Origin: Pseudomonadota bacterium
Lineage (GTDB): Bacteria; Pseudomonadota; Gammaproteobacteria; Xanthomonadales; Xanthomonadaceae
Direction: 5' to 3'
Assembly (NCBI GenBank): GCA_018242485.1
Contig: JAFEBV010000005.1
Span: 1 to 64,000 of the forward strand
DNA length: 64,000 nucleotides
The notes beneath the pieces are model-generated. The model did not search any database, was not told the origin of the DNA, and saw nothing but the letters and a program-made list of their open reading frames with translations. A program made the translations under genes and the position numbers. This document shows, in pieces, positions 19,558-26,742 of this stretch (positions within the stretch are counted from its first letter, which is position 1; every line of letters begins with the position of its first letter).

Positions 19558-19670
19558 ACGGGTCGCGCGCGGCCACGCCGCGCGACAATGCGCGGGCTTG
19601 CGCGCGAGCCGCATGCCGCCTGCGCAGTGCATTGCATCGACAACCATCCACAACCAATCAGGGTGAGTCC

Positions 19671-21734
19671 ATGAACATCCGTTCCATCCGTCCGCTCGCC
19701 GCCGCCGTCGTGTTCGCGCTGGCGACCTCGACCGCCTTCGCGGCCACCGATCTGGGTGCCGTCAGCCGGCTGCAAGTGTCCGATCTGGATCCGGCGATCA
19801 GCCCCTGCACCGACCTCAACGGCTTCGTGAATACCAAGTGGCTGGCCACCAACCAGATCCCCTCCGACCGCACCTCGTGGGGCAGCTTCGAGATGCTCGA
19901 CCAGCGTTCGGAGAATGCGCAGCGCGCGATCGTCGAGGGCCTCACCAGCCACTACGCGCCCGGCTCGATCCAGCAGATCGTCGGCGATTTCTACGCCAGC
20001 GGCATGGATACCAAGCGCATCGACGGCACCCCCGATGCGGTGAAACTCAAGCCCTACCTCGCGCCGATCGACGCCCTGCGCAACACCGCCGACATCGTCG
20101 ATTACATCGATGCCAACTACGCCAAGGGGCTGGTCGGCGTGTTCAGCTTCGGCGGCCAGGCCGATTTCAAGAACTCCTCGATGACGATCGGCTATGCGGG
20201 CGAAGGCGGTTACAACCTGCCCGAGCGCGCCTATTACCTCGAGGATCAATACAAGCCCATCCGCGAGGCCTACCTCGCGCACATCCAGAAGACCCTGGAG
20301 CTGGGCGGTGTTCCCGCAGCGGCGGCCAGGCAGCAGGCGCAATGGGTGATGGATTTCGAGACCGAACTGGCCAAGGCCTCGCTGTCGCCGATCGAGGCGC
20401 GCGACACCGCCAACCAGTACAAGATGGTCACCATCGCGCAAGCCGACGCGATCACCCCGCACTTCTCGTGGCAGAAGTTCTTCGACGGCATCGGCGTGAA
20501 GGGAGTGACGCAGTTCTCCTCGGCCGAGCCGAAGTTCTTCGCCCAGTTCGACAAGATGCTGGCGACCACGCCGATCGCGCAGTGGCAGGCCTACCTGCGT
20601 TATCAGGCCATCGACGGCGCTGCGCCCTTCCTCGGCGATGCGCTGGCCACCGAGCACTTCGATTTCTACAACAAGACCCTGCGCGGGCAGAAGGAACAAA
20701 AGCCGCGCTGGAAGCGCGTGCTGGGCACGGTCAACTTCAGCGTCGGCGAGGCGCTGGGCCAGCTCTACGTGCACGATTACTTCACCCCCGAGGCCAAGGC
20801 CGCGGCGGTGCAACTGGTGGACAACCTGCGTGAATCGCTGAAGGCGCGCATCGCCAAGCTCGACTGGATGAGCGAGGAGACGAAGAAGAAGGCGATGGAG
20901 AAGTGGTCCACCTTCATGCCCAAGATCGGCTACCCCGACAAGTGGCGCGACTGGACCGGTTTGAAGATCGACCGTGACGATTACCTCGGCAACGTGGTCG
21001 CCGCACGCGAGTTCAACACCCGCTGGCAACTGGACAAGATCGGCCATCCGGTGGATCGCACCGAGTGGGGCATGACCCCGCAGACGGTAAATGCCTACTA
21101 CAACCCGCTGATGAACGAGATCGTGTTCCCGGCGGCGATCCTGCAACCACCGTTCTTCGACGCCAAGGCCGACCCTGCGCTCAACTACGGCGGCATCGGC
21201 GCGGTGATCGGCCACGAGATGAGCCACGGCTACGACGACCAGGGCGCGCAGTTCGACGCCCAGGGCAACCAGAGCAACTGGTGGACGGCCGCCGACAAGA
21301 AAGGCTTCGAGGAACGCACCGCCAAGCTGGTCAAACAGTTCGACGACTACGTCGCCTTCAAGGACAAGGATGGCAAGGATGTGCACGTCAAGGGCGCGCT
21401 CACCCTGGGCGAGAACATCGCCGATCTGGGCGGCATCAACATCGCCTACGACGCCCTGCAAGCGGCCCTCGCGAAGGATCCGAAATACAAGCCCGGCACC
21501 AAGGTCGATGGTTACACCGAGGACCAGCGCTTCTTCCTCAACTTCGGCAACATCTGGCGGCGCAAGTTCGAGCCCAAGGAACTGGCGGTGCGCGTGAACA
21601 CCGATCCGCACGCGCCGGCGCAGTTCCGCGCCGACGGAGCGCCATCGAACATGCCGGCGTTCGCGCAGGCGTTCTCCTGCAAGGCCGGCGATGCGATGGT
21701 GCGCCCGGCCGACAAGCGCGTGATCATCTGGTAA
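19671..21734 (+). CDS. M13 family (neprilysin-like) zinc metallopeptidase, secreted
   Basis: A 687-residue peptidase with a signal peptide ending near ATSTAFA|ATD (about residue 23). The zinc site is HEMSH at residues 515-519 (catalytic Glu516), the third ligand is in ENIADLGG (Glu581), and the family motif VNAYYNPLMNEIVFPAAIL lies upstream of it, so all catalytic elements are present. M13 peptidases cut small peptides in the periplasm or outside the cell. The ATG at 19671 follows GGGTGAG. A strong hairpin terminator follows at 21761-21784. Two other M13-family genes are in this window, at 22910 and 33148. Confidence 0.95.
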   Translation: MNIRSIRPLAAAVVFALATSTAFAATDLGAVSRLQVSDLDPAISPCTDLNGFVNTKWLATNQIPSDRTSWGSFEMLDQRSENAQRAIVEGLTSHYAPGSIQQIVGDFYASGMDTKRIDGTPDAVKLKPYLAPIDALRNTADIVDYIDANYAKGLVGVFSFGGQADFKNSSMTIGYAGEGGYNLPERAYYLEDQYKPIREAYLAHIQKTLELGGVPAAAARQQAQWVMDFETELAKASLSPIEARDTANQYKMVTIAQADAITPHFSWQKFFDGIGVKGVTQFSSAEPKFFAQFDKMLATTPIAQWQAYLRYQAIDGAAPFLGDALATEHFDFYNKTLRGQKEQKPRWKRVLGTVNFSVGEALGQLYVHDYFTPEAKAAAVQLVDNLRESLKARIAKLDWMSEETKKKAMEKWSTFMPKIGYPDKWRDWTGLKIDRDDYLGNVVAAREFNTRWQLDKIGHPVDRTEWGMTPQTVNAYYNPLMNEIVFPAAILQPPFFDAKADPALNYGGIGAVIGHEMSHGYDDQGAQFDAQGNQSNWWTAADKKGFEERTAKLVKQFDDYVAFKDKDGKDVHVKGALTLGENIADLGGINIAYDALQAALAKDPKYKPGTKVDGYTEDQRFFLNFGNIWRRKFEPKELAVRVNTDPHAPAQFRADGAPSNMPAFAQAFSCKAGDAMVRPADKRVIIW

Positions 21735-21760
21735 GCGATCAACCACGCTGCACACATCCG

Positions 21761-21784
21761 GAAGGCCCCGCTCGCGGGGCCTTC
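21761..21784 (+). terminator. Rho-independent-type terminator after the M13 peptidase
   Basis: Stem GAAGGCCCCGC, loop TC, GCGGGGCCTTC: 11 perfect pairs, starting 26 bases after the stop codon, followed by CTGGTTTG, a weak T-rich tail. Confidence 0.8.
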
Positions 21785-21850
21785 CTGGTTTGAAAGAACG
21801 CATGATCTTCAACCTTCCCGTACGGATCGCCTTGCCCGTTCACAAGAATC

Positions 21851-21943
21851 CTCTTCCCCCGCTTGCGGGGAAAGGCCGGGATGGGGGGATGTGTTTCGTG
21901 CACCAACCCCCACCCCAACCCTCCCCCGCAGGCGGGGGAGGGA
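21851..21943. repeat. Composite palindromic intergenic repeat, family 2, copy C
   Basis: Hairpin CTTCCCCCGCTTGCGGGGAA, then GGCCGGGATGGGG, a spacer, CCAACCCCCACCCCAACC and a second hairpin CTCCCCCGCAGGCGGGGGAG. Lies between the M13 terminator and the methyltransferase. Confidence 0.8.
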
Positions 21944-22045
21944 GTGTCGGTGCAAGCTTCCATAGCCCGGGCAGCACTCATCCTCAGGCGCAAGCTTGAC
22001 GCGCCGCCCCGCAATCCCGACGATGCGCCGCATCCGCACGCGGCG

Positions 22046-22798
22046 ATGGCAGCCATGAACGACCTGCAGAAGTACTTCGAAGCCAACACCGGGCGCCTGA
22101 TCCACAAGTGGATGCACTACTTCGAGGTCTACGACCGCCACTTCGCGCGCTTTCGCGGCACCGACGTGCATGTACTGGAGTTCGGCGTCTCCCAGGGCGG
22201 CTCGCTGGACATGTGGCGCGACTACTTCGGCCCGCGTTGCCGGATCTTCGGCGCCGACATCAACCCGCACTGCAAGTCGTTCGAGAGCGAGCACACGCGT
22301 ATCTTCATCGGCGATCAGGAAGACCGCGGCTTCCTGCGCTCGCTGGCGCAGCAGATCCCGCGCGTGGACATCCTCATCGACGACGGCGGCCACACCATGC
22401 GCCAGCAGATCGCCACCTTCGAGGAACTGTTTCCCCACGTCGCGCCCAACGGCGTGTACCTGTGCGAGGACATCCATACGTCCTACTGGAAGCGCTGGGG
22501 CGGCGGGCATCGCCGGCGCGGCAGCTTCGTGGAATACGCCAAGGACTTCATCGACCGCATCCACGCCTGGCATTCGGAATCGCCATCGCTCGCAGTGGAC
22601 GACTTCACCCGCGCGGCGCATTCGCTGCACTGGTACGACAGCATCCTCGTCATCGAGAAACGGCCGATGCCCGCGCCCGAGCACCGCAAGACCGGCACCG
22701 CGAGCATTCCCGACTACCAGCCGCCGAGCTGGCGCGCTTCCACACGGCTCAAATCGCGCCTGCGCCGGGCGATCGGGATGGATGATCCGCCGCGCTGA
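22046..22798 (+). CDS. Class I SAM-dependent methyltransferase
   Basis: A 250-residue Rossmann-type methyltransferase. The SAM-binding motif I is VLEFGVSQGGSLDMW (about residues 43-57), the acidic strand end is FGADINPHC, and the metal/acid region is VDILIDDGGHTMRQQ followed by YLCEDIH. This arrangement resembles CmcI and macrolide/sugar O-methyltransferases such as MycE, so a sugar or natural-product O-methyltransferase is likely; no such pathway is nearby. The C-terminal 40 residues are basic. The start is unsure: ATG 22046 or ATG 22055, both without a clear ribosome-binding site. Confidence 0.82.
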   Translation: MAAMNDLQKYFEANTGRLIHKWMHYFEVYDRHFARFRGTDVHVLEFGVSQGGSLDMWRDYFGPRCRIFGADINPHCKSFESEHTRIFIGDQEDRGFLRSLAQQIPRVDILIDDGGHTMRQQIATFEELFPHVAPNGVYLCEDIHTSYWKRWGGGHRRRGSFVEYAKDFIDRIHAWHSESPSLAVDDFTRAAHSLHWYDSILVIEKRPMPAPEHRKTGTASIPDYQPPSWRASTRLKSRLRRAIGMDDPPR

Positions 22799-22909
22799 AA
22801 CTCCCGGCTTCGACACGAGTAAAGAGCATCCTGAATCCCGGCTTGTATACGCGACGAGCGCTACGGCTCGCCTTGCTAAACTGCGCCATTCACCCAAGGA
22901 GACCCATCG

Positions 22910-24925
22910 ATGACCCGTGCGCGCCACGCCTTGCTGCTCGTCCCGATGCTGCTGTTGGTTCCGGCCGCGCCCAGCGCCATCGCCAAGGCCAAACCCAAGG
23001 CGCGCAAGGCTCCCGCAGCGCACGTTGCGGCCATCGCGCCGGCGTGTACGGATTATTACGACTACGCCAACGCGGCGTGGCTGAGGGCCAATCCCGCGCC
23101 GGAATCAGGTTCGATCTCCGCGCTCGGCAATCTGCGCGCCAAGGCGCGCGAGGACGAGCGCACGCTGCTCGACAGCCTCGCGCACGGTGCGACGGACGAT
23201 GCCGGGCGCACGCTGGGCACGCTGTGGAGCGAAGGCATGAACACCACTGCGGTGGATGCCGCCGGCGTGACGCCGCTGCAATCGACCTTCGCGCGCATCG
23301 CCACGATCCGCAAGAACAAGGATCTGCCCGCTGCCATCGCCGACCTGCATGCCGCCGGTATCCCGGTGCTGTTCCGCGTCGCCGCCGATTCCGATGCAAA
23401 AGACCCCGACCTGCGTATCGCTTACCTCAGCCAAGGTGGGCTCGGCCTGCCCGACCCGGCGTTCTACACCCGCACCGATGCGGAAACCCGCGATGTCCTC
23501 GGTCGCTATCGCGCCTACGTGCAGACCATCCTGCAACTGACCGGCACGCCGGCCGATCAGGTGTCGGTGCAATCAGGCTGGGTGCTGTCGATGGAGATGC
23601 AGCTCGCCCAGCATTCGCAGTCGCTGGCGCAACAGCGCGACCCGACCGGCGTGTATCGCCCGACGGCGCTGACCGATCTGCAGAAGGCCTATCCGCATTT
23701 TGAGCTGGCGAAGTTCCTGAAAGCACAAGGCGTGAAGGATGCCCCGGTTTCCCTGTTGCAAACCGATTTCTTCGATGCCGCTGACGGCATGCTCGCCAAC
23801 ACGCCGGTGGAGCAATGGCAGGCCTACCTGCGCTTCCACGTCGCCAGCGCGATGGCACCCTACCTGTCGACGCCGTTGCGCGATGCGCACTTCCAGATGT
23901 ACGACCACCTGCTCGCCGGCATGGCGCAGCCCACCGACCGCGCGCAGCAGGTGCAGTACGCCATCGACCACGCGCTGGCTCCTGAGATGGGCCACGCCTT
24001 CGCGCAGCGCTATCTCACGCCGGCGACGAAGCAGGCCGCGACGGCGCTGGCCGACGCCATGCGCGATGCCATGAAGAAGGCGATCGCCGGCAACCCGTGG
24101 ATGGACGATGCCACCCGCACTGCCGCGCAGGCCAAGCTCGACAAGCTGCGCATCGAGATCGGCGAACCCGCGCAAATTCCCACCGTCGCAGGGCTCAAAT
24201 TCGGTCAAGGTTACGGCGCGGACATGCTGGCGGTGGCGGCCTGGCGGCATCGGCAGGAGATGGCGACGATCGGCCAGCGCTCCGCCGACCGGCCGTGGAC
24301 GGTTCCCGCACAAGTGCCGGATATTTCCTACAGCCTGCTCGGCAACCGCCTCATCGTCACCGCCGCCATCCTGCGCGCGCCGGTGTTCGATGACAGCATG
24401 AATGCGGCGCGCCGCTTCGGTGCGCTGGGCACCCTGATCGGCCACCAGTTGCACAACGCCATCGCCGGCAAGGGCCGCTCGGTGGATGCCAGCGGGCAAC
24501 TGCGCGACTGGTGGTCGCCACAGATCACCACCGCGTTCGATCAACGCACATCGCCCATCGTCGCCCAGTACGACGCCTACGCGGTCGATGCCGTCACCCA
24601 TGTCGATGGTTCGCGCACGCGCGAGGAGAACCTCGCCGACCTCGGCGGGCTGGAACTCGCGCTACAAGCCTTCGCGGCGAGCCAACCGGCGGGCAAGGCC
24701 GCGACCACCGCCGAGGATCGCGATTTCTTCGACGCCTATGCCAGCCTGTGGGCGCGCAGCACCGCACCCTCCGATGCCGCCAGTTGGGCTGCCTCATCGC
24801 CACAGGCACCGGCGAAATACCGCGTGAACGGCGTGCTCGCCAACGTCGCGGAATTCGCCAAGACCCACACCTGCAAGGCCGGCGAGCCGATGGCGATCAA
24901 GGCTGGGGTGACGATCTGGCATTGA
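22910..24925 (+). CDS. M13-family peptidase homologue lacking the zinc motif (probable pseudoenzyme), secreted
   Basis: A 671-residue protein with a signal peptide (LLLVPMLLLVPAAPSAIA) followed by a Lys/Ala-rich stretch, then the full M13 fold: CTDYYDYANAAWL near the N-terminus and ENLADLGG near residue 573. The zinc-binding HExxH is replaced by HQLHN at residues 512-516, so the catalytic Glu is Gln and the second His ligand is Asn. The upstream NAYYNP-type motif is also lost (SYSLLGNRLIVTAAIL). The frame is intact over its full length and has a strong AAGGAGA ribosome-binding site, so it is expressed as a protein rather than a decayed gene. A binding or inhibitory role is inference. Confidence 0.9.
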   Translation: MTRARHALLLVPMLLLVPAAPSAIAKAKPKARKAPAAHVAAIAPACTDYYDYANAAWLRANPAPESGSISALGNLRAKAREDERTLLDSLAHGATDDAGRTLGTLWSEGMNTTAVDAAGVTPLQSTFARIATIRKNKDLPAAIADLHAAGIPVLFRVAADSDAKDPDLRIAYLSQGGLGLPDPAFYTRTDAETRDVLGRYRAYVQTILQLTGTPADQVSVQSGWVLSMEMQLAQHSQSLAQQRDPTGVYRPTALTDLQKAYPHFELAKFLKAQGVKDAPVSLLQTDFFDAADGMLANTPVEQWQAYLRFHVASAMAPYLSTPLRDAHFQMYDHLLAGMAQPTDRAQQVQYAIDHALAPEMGHAFAQRYLTPATKQAATALADAMRDAMKKAIAGNPWMDDATRTAAQAKLDKLRIEIGEPAQIPTVAGLKFGQGYGADMLAVAAWRHRQEMATIGQRSADRPWTVPAQVPDISYSLLGNRLIVTAAILRAPVFDDSMNAARRFGALGTLIGHQLHNAIAGKGRSVDASGQLRDWWSPQITTAFDQRTSPIVAQYDAYAVDAVTHVDGSRTREENLADLGGLELALQAFAASQPAGKAATTAEDRDFFDAYASLWARSTAPSDAASWAASSPQAPAKYRVNGVLANVAEFAKTHTCKAGEPMAIKAGVTIWH

Positions 24926-24968
24926 GCCGGATCGAGTCGTGAGCCATTCGCCCGCGACCTCTGGCGTA

Positions 24969-24995
24969 GACGCTTCGTAGCGGATCCGAAGCGTC
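24969..24995. terminator. Hairpin between convergent M13-like and rhomboid genes
   Basis: GACGCTTCG, nine-base loop, CGAAGCGTC: a perfect 9-bp stem in the gap between two convergent genes. No T-run on either side; bidirectional terminator is the simplest reading. Confidence 0.5.
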
Positions 24996-25037
24996 GCGTG
25001 CCAAGGTTGCCGGTGGGTGTGCGAACGTAGCGCGCCA

Positions 25038-25700
25038 TCAGAACCTGAAACTGCGGCCACGCTTGCGAAACGGTGGTTGCCCGCGCCAGTAGCGGATCAC
25101 CAGCCAGCCAAACAACATCCCGCCCAGATGCGCGAAGTGGGCGATGTTGCCGCCGATGCCGGTCACGCCCATCAGCAGTTCCAGCGCGCCATAGCCGATC
25201 ACCAGCGTGCGCGCGGTCATCGGGATCGGCGGGAACAGCAGCATCACGCGCTGGCGCGGGAACAGCATGCCGTAGGCGAGCAGCAAACCGAACACGCCGC
25301 CGGAGGCGCCGAGCACCGGGCTGGTGATGTCCATCAGTGCCGCCCAGCCGAGATAAGTCAGCCCCGCGCCGACCACGCAGATCAGGTAATAGGTGAGGAA
25401 GCGCTGCGTGCCCCAGGTGTATTCCAGCGGCGCGCCGAACATCAGCAACGCGAACATGTTGAAGAAGATGTGCGCCAGCCCGCCGTGCAGGAAACCGTAG
25501 GTGAGCAACTGCCACGGCATGAAGCCGATGCCGGGCGGCAACGCATCCACGCCCAGCGACGCCGGCGTCAAACCGATCGGCCACAGGTAGAACGCGGCAA
25601 ACAGCCGCATGCCCGTGGGGTCGATCAACTGCTGCAACAGGAACAGGCCACCGTTGAGCCACAGCAGGATCTGGATGCCTTTCGGCAGGCGATTGAACAT
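25038..25700 (-). CDS. Rhomboid family intramembrane serine protease
   Basis: A 220-residue inner-membrane protease with six predicted TM helices. The catalytic dyad is Ser133 in GASGG and His191 in AHLGG; the HGGLAHIFFNM segment (residues 72-82) supplies the conserved His and Asn of TM2. Rhomboids cleave TM segments of client proteins. It has a C-terminal basic tail. The clients are unknown, but the neighbourhood holds several membrane-anchored proteins. Single gene, convergent with the M13-like gene and followed (leftward) by a hairpin. Confidence 0.94.
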   Translation of the reverse strand: MFNRLPKGIQILLWLNGGLFLLQQLIDPTGMRLFAAFYLWPIGLTPASLGVDALPPGIGFMPWQLLTYGFLHGGLAHIFFNMFALLMFGAPLEYTWGTQRFLTYYLICVVGAGLTYLGWAALMDITSPVLGASGGVFGLLLAYGMLFPRQRVMLLFPPIPMTARTLVIGYGALELLMGVTGIGGNIAHFAHLGGMLFGWLVIRYWRGQPPFRKRGRSFRF

Positions 25701-25784
25701 GCGCGCTCCGCGGCAGACAAGCCGCCATGATACCGGTACTGCGTCACGTTTTATTGCACTGCAGCGATGCCGTCGGGAAAGGAC

Positions 25785-26204
25785 TCATCCGCGCGACGGT
25801 GCCCACACCAGCGCATCCAGATCGGCCTCGGCGCGCCGCAGGCCGCGCACTCGCCCGTTCTCGACCGTCACGCCCTCCGCGCGCAGACGCTGCGCCTGTT
25901 CGTGGTAGCTGGGTGAATCCGGCGGCAAGGCAATGCGTCCGTCGCTGCGCAGCACCCGATGCCACGGCAGGCCCGGATCGTCGTTGTTGGACAGGATGCG
26001 TGCCACCAGTCGCGCCCGACCCGGCAATCCGGCACGCCGTGCGACCACCCCGTAGCCGGCGACGCTGCCGGCGGGAATCGCGCGGATCGCGGCGAGGATG
26101 CGTATTGTCGCCGCATCGAATCCCGCATCGGCGGTTGGCTGGCACGGGCGCGGCATCCCATCCGCCGGCGAGGTTCGACGCGGCATTGGTCTGACCGAAG
26201 GCAT
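25785..26204 (-). CDS. Alkyltransferase-like (ATL) DNA-binding protein, MGMT family without the acceptor Cys
   Basis: A 139-residue protein with the DNA-binding half of O6-alkylguanine-DNA alkyltransferases: AAIRAIPAGSVAGYGVVARRAG (helix-turn-helix) and LARILSNN-like segments. At the active site, PCHRV is replaced by PWHRV (residues 80-84, Trp81), the hallmark of ATL proteins, which flag alkylated guanine for nucleotide excision repair rather than repairing it. A 30-residue Pro-rich N-terminal extension precedes the domain. TATGCT lies exactly at -12 to -7 from the A of the ATG at 26204, so the mRNA is probably leaderless. Divergent from the 26241 gene. Confidence 0.88.
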   Translation of the reverse strand: MPSVRPMPRRTSPADGMPRPCQPTADAGFDAATIRILAAIRAIPAGSVAGYGVVARRAGLPGRARLVARILSNNDDPGLPWHRVLRSDGRIALPPDSPSYHEQAQRLRAEGVTVENGRVRGLRRAEADLDALVWAPSRG

Positions 26205-26210
26205 GGCGCT

Positions 26211-26216
26211 AGCATA
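26211..26216 (-). promoter_or_regulatory. -10 element implying a leaderless ATL transcript
   Basis: TATGCT on the minus strand ends seven bases upstream of the ATL start codon, placing +1 on the A of ATG. The same hexamer precedes both kinase genes. Confidence 0.4.
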
Positions 26217-26240
26217 AGCCCAACCACCACCGGGGCCGAC

Positions 26241-26648
26241 ATGCTCACCTTCGAATCCATCCGCGGCCACCTGCTCGCGCGTTACCCCATCACCACCAAC
26301 GAGCCCTACCTCGTCTGCGTGCGGCTGTCGCTGAACGAGGGCCGCCGCCACCAGAGCATCTACCTCACCGAACTCGAGCACGAGGACGGCCGCCGCTTTC
26401 TGCGCGTAAGCACCGTGCTTGGCCCAACCACCGGCGTGGATCTGCGCCGCGCACTGGCCTTCAACTGGGAAAGCCCGATGGGCTATCTCGCGATCAGCCC
26501 GCTCGACGGCGTGCCTTACCTGCAACTGTGCGAGAACCGTCCCTACGAGGGTCTGGACGCGGCCGAAGTGGATCGCCTCGTGCTGGAAATCGGCGGCGTG
26601 GGCGACCGCATCGAGCACAAGCTCACCGCGGGCGGCGACTTGATGTAG
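26241..26648 (+). CDS. Small cytoplasmic protein of unknown function
   Basis: A 135-residue acidic protein without signal peptide, membrane segment or recognisable motif. The pattern (N-terminal helix, then alternating strands such as YLVCVRLSLNEGRRHQSIYLTEL and FLRVSTVLGP, ending in a helix) recalls YbjN/type III chaperone-like folds, but I cannot assign a family with certainty. It is divergent from the ATL gene and lies 94 bases upstream of the SIR2-TIR operon on the same strand. Confidence 0.75.
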   Translation: MLTFESIRGHLLARYPITTNEPYLVCVRLSLNEGRRHQSIYLTELEHEDGRRFLRVSTVLGPTTGVDLRRALAFNWESPMGYLAISPLDGVPYLQLCENRPYEGLDAAEVDRLVLEIGGVGDRIEHKLTAGGDLM

Positions 26649-26684
26649 CCGCGCCGGAGTCTGCCCGCCCGCGCCGGGCGGGGT

Positions 26685-26690
26685 TACACT
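26685..26690 (+). promoter_or_regulatory. Candidate -10 element of the SIR2-TIR operon
   Basis: TACACT, five of six bases like extended sigma-70 -10 boxes, 53 bases before the chosen ATG; no clear -35. The preceding GC-rich inverted repeat (CCCGCCCGCGCCGGGCGGGG, 26663-26683) could be an operator or a terminator for the upstream gene. Confidence 0.35.
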
Positions 26691-26742
26691 CGCCGCCGTG
26701 GCGGGGGTGCGCGGATCGTTTTCCTTGGGACGGGGACGCACG

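Larger units (their letters stand above)
19202..19670. other. Intergenic region between MBL nuclease and M13 peptidase
   Basis: About 470 bases with no supported gene. It holds repeat copy B (19401-19498) and the shared 15-base motif at 19543-19557. GACAAT at 19584-19589 is a weak -10 candidate for the peptidase. Confidence 0.6.

Noticed and set aside
19371..21812. 813-codon open frame antisense to the M13 peptidase
   Set aside because: Same reason: no motif, and the opposite strand encodes a complete peptidase with signal peptide and zinc site.
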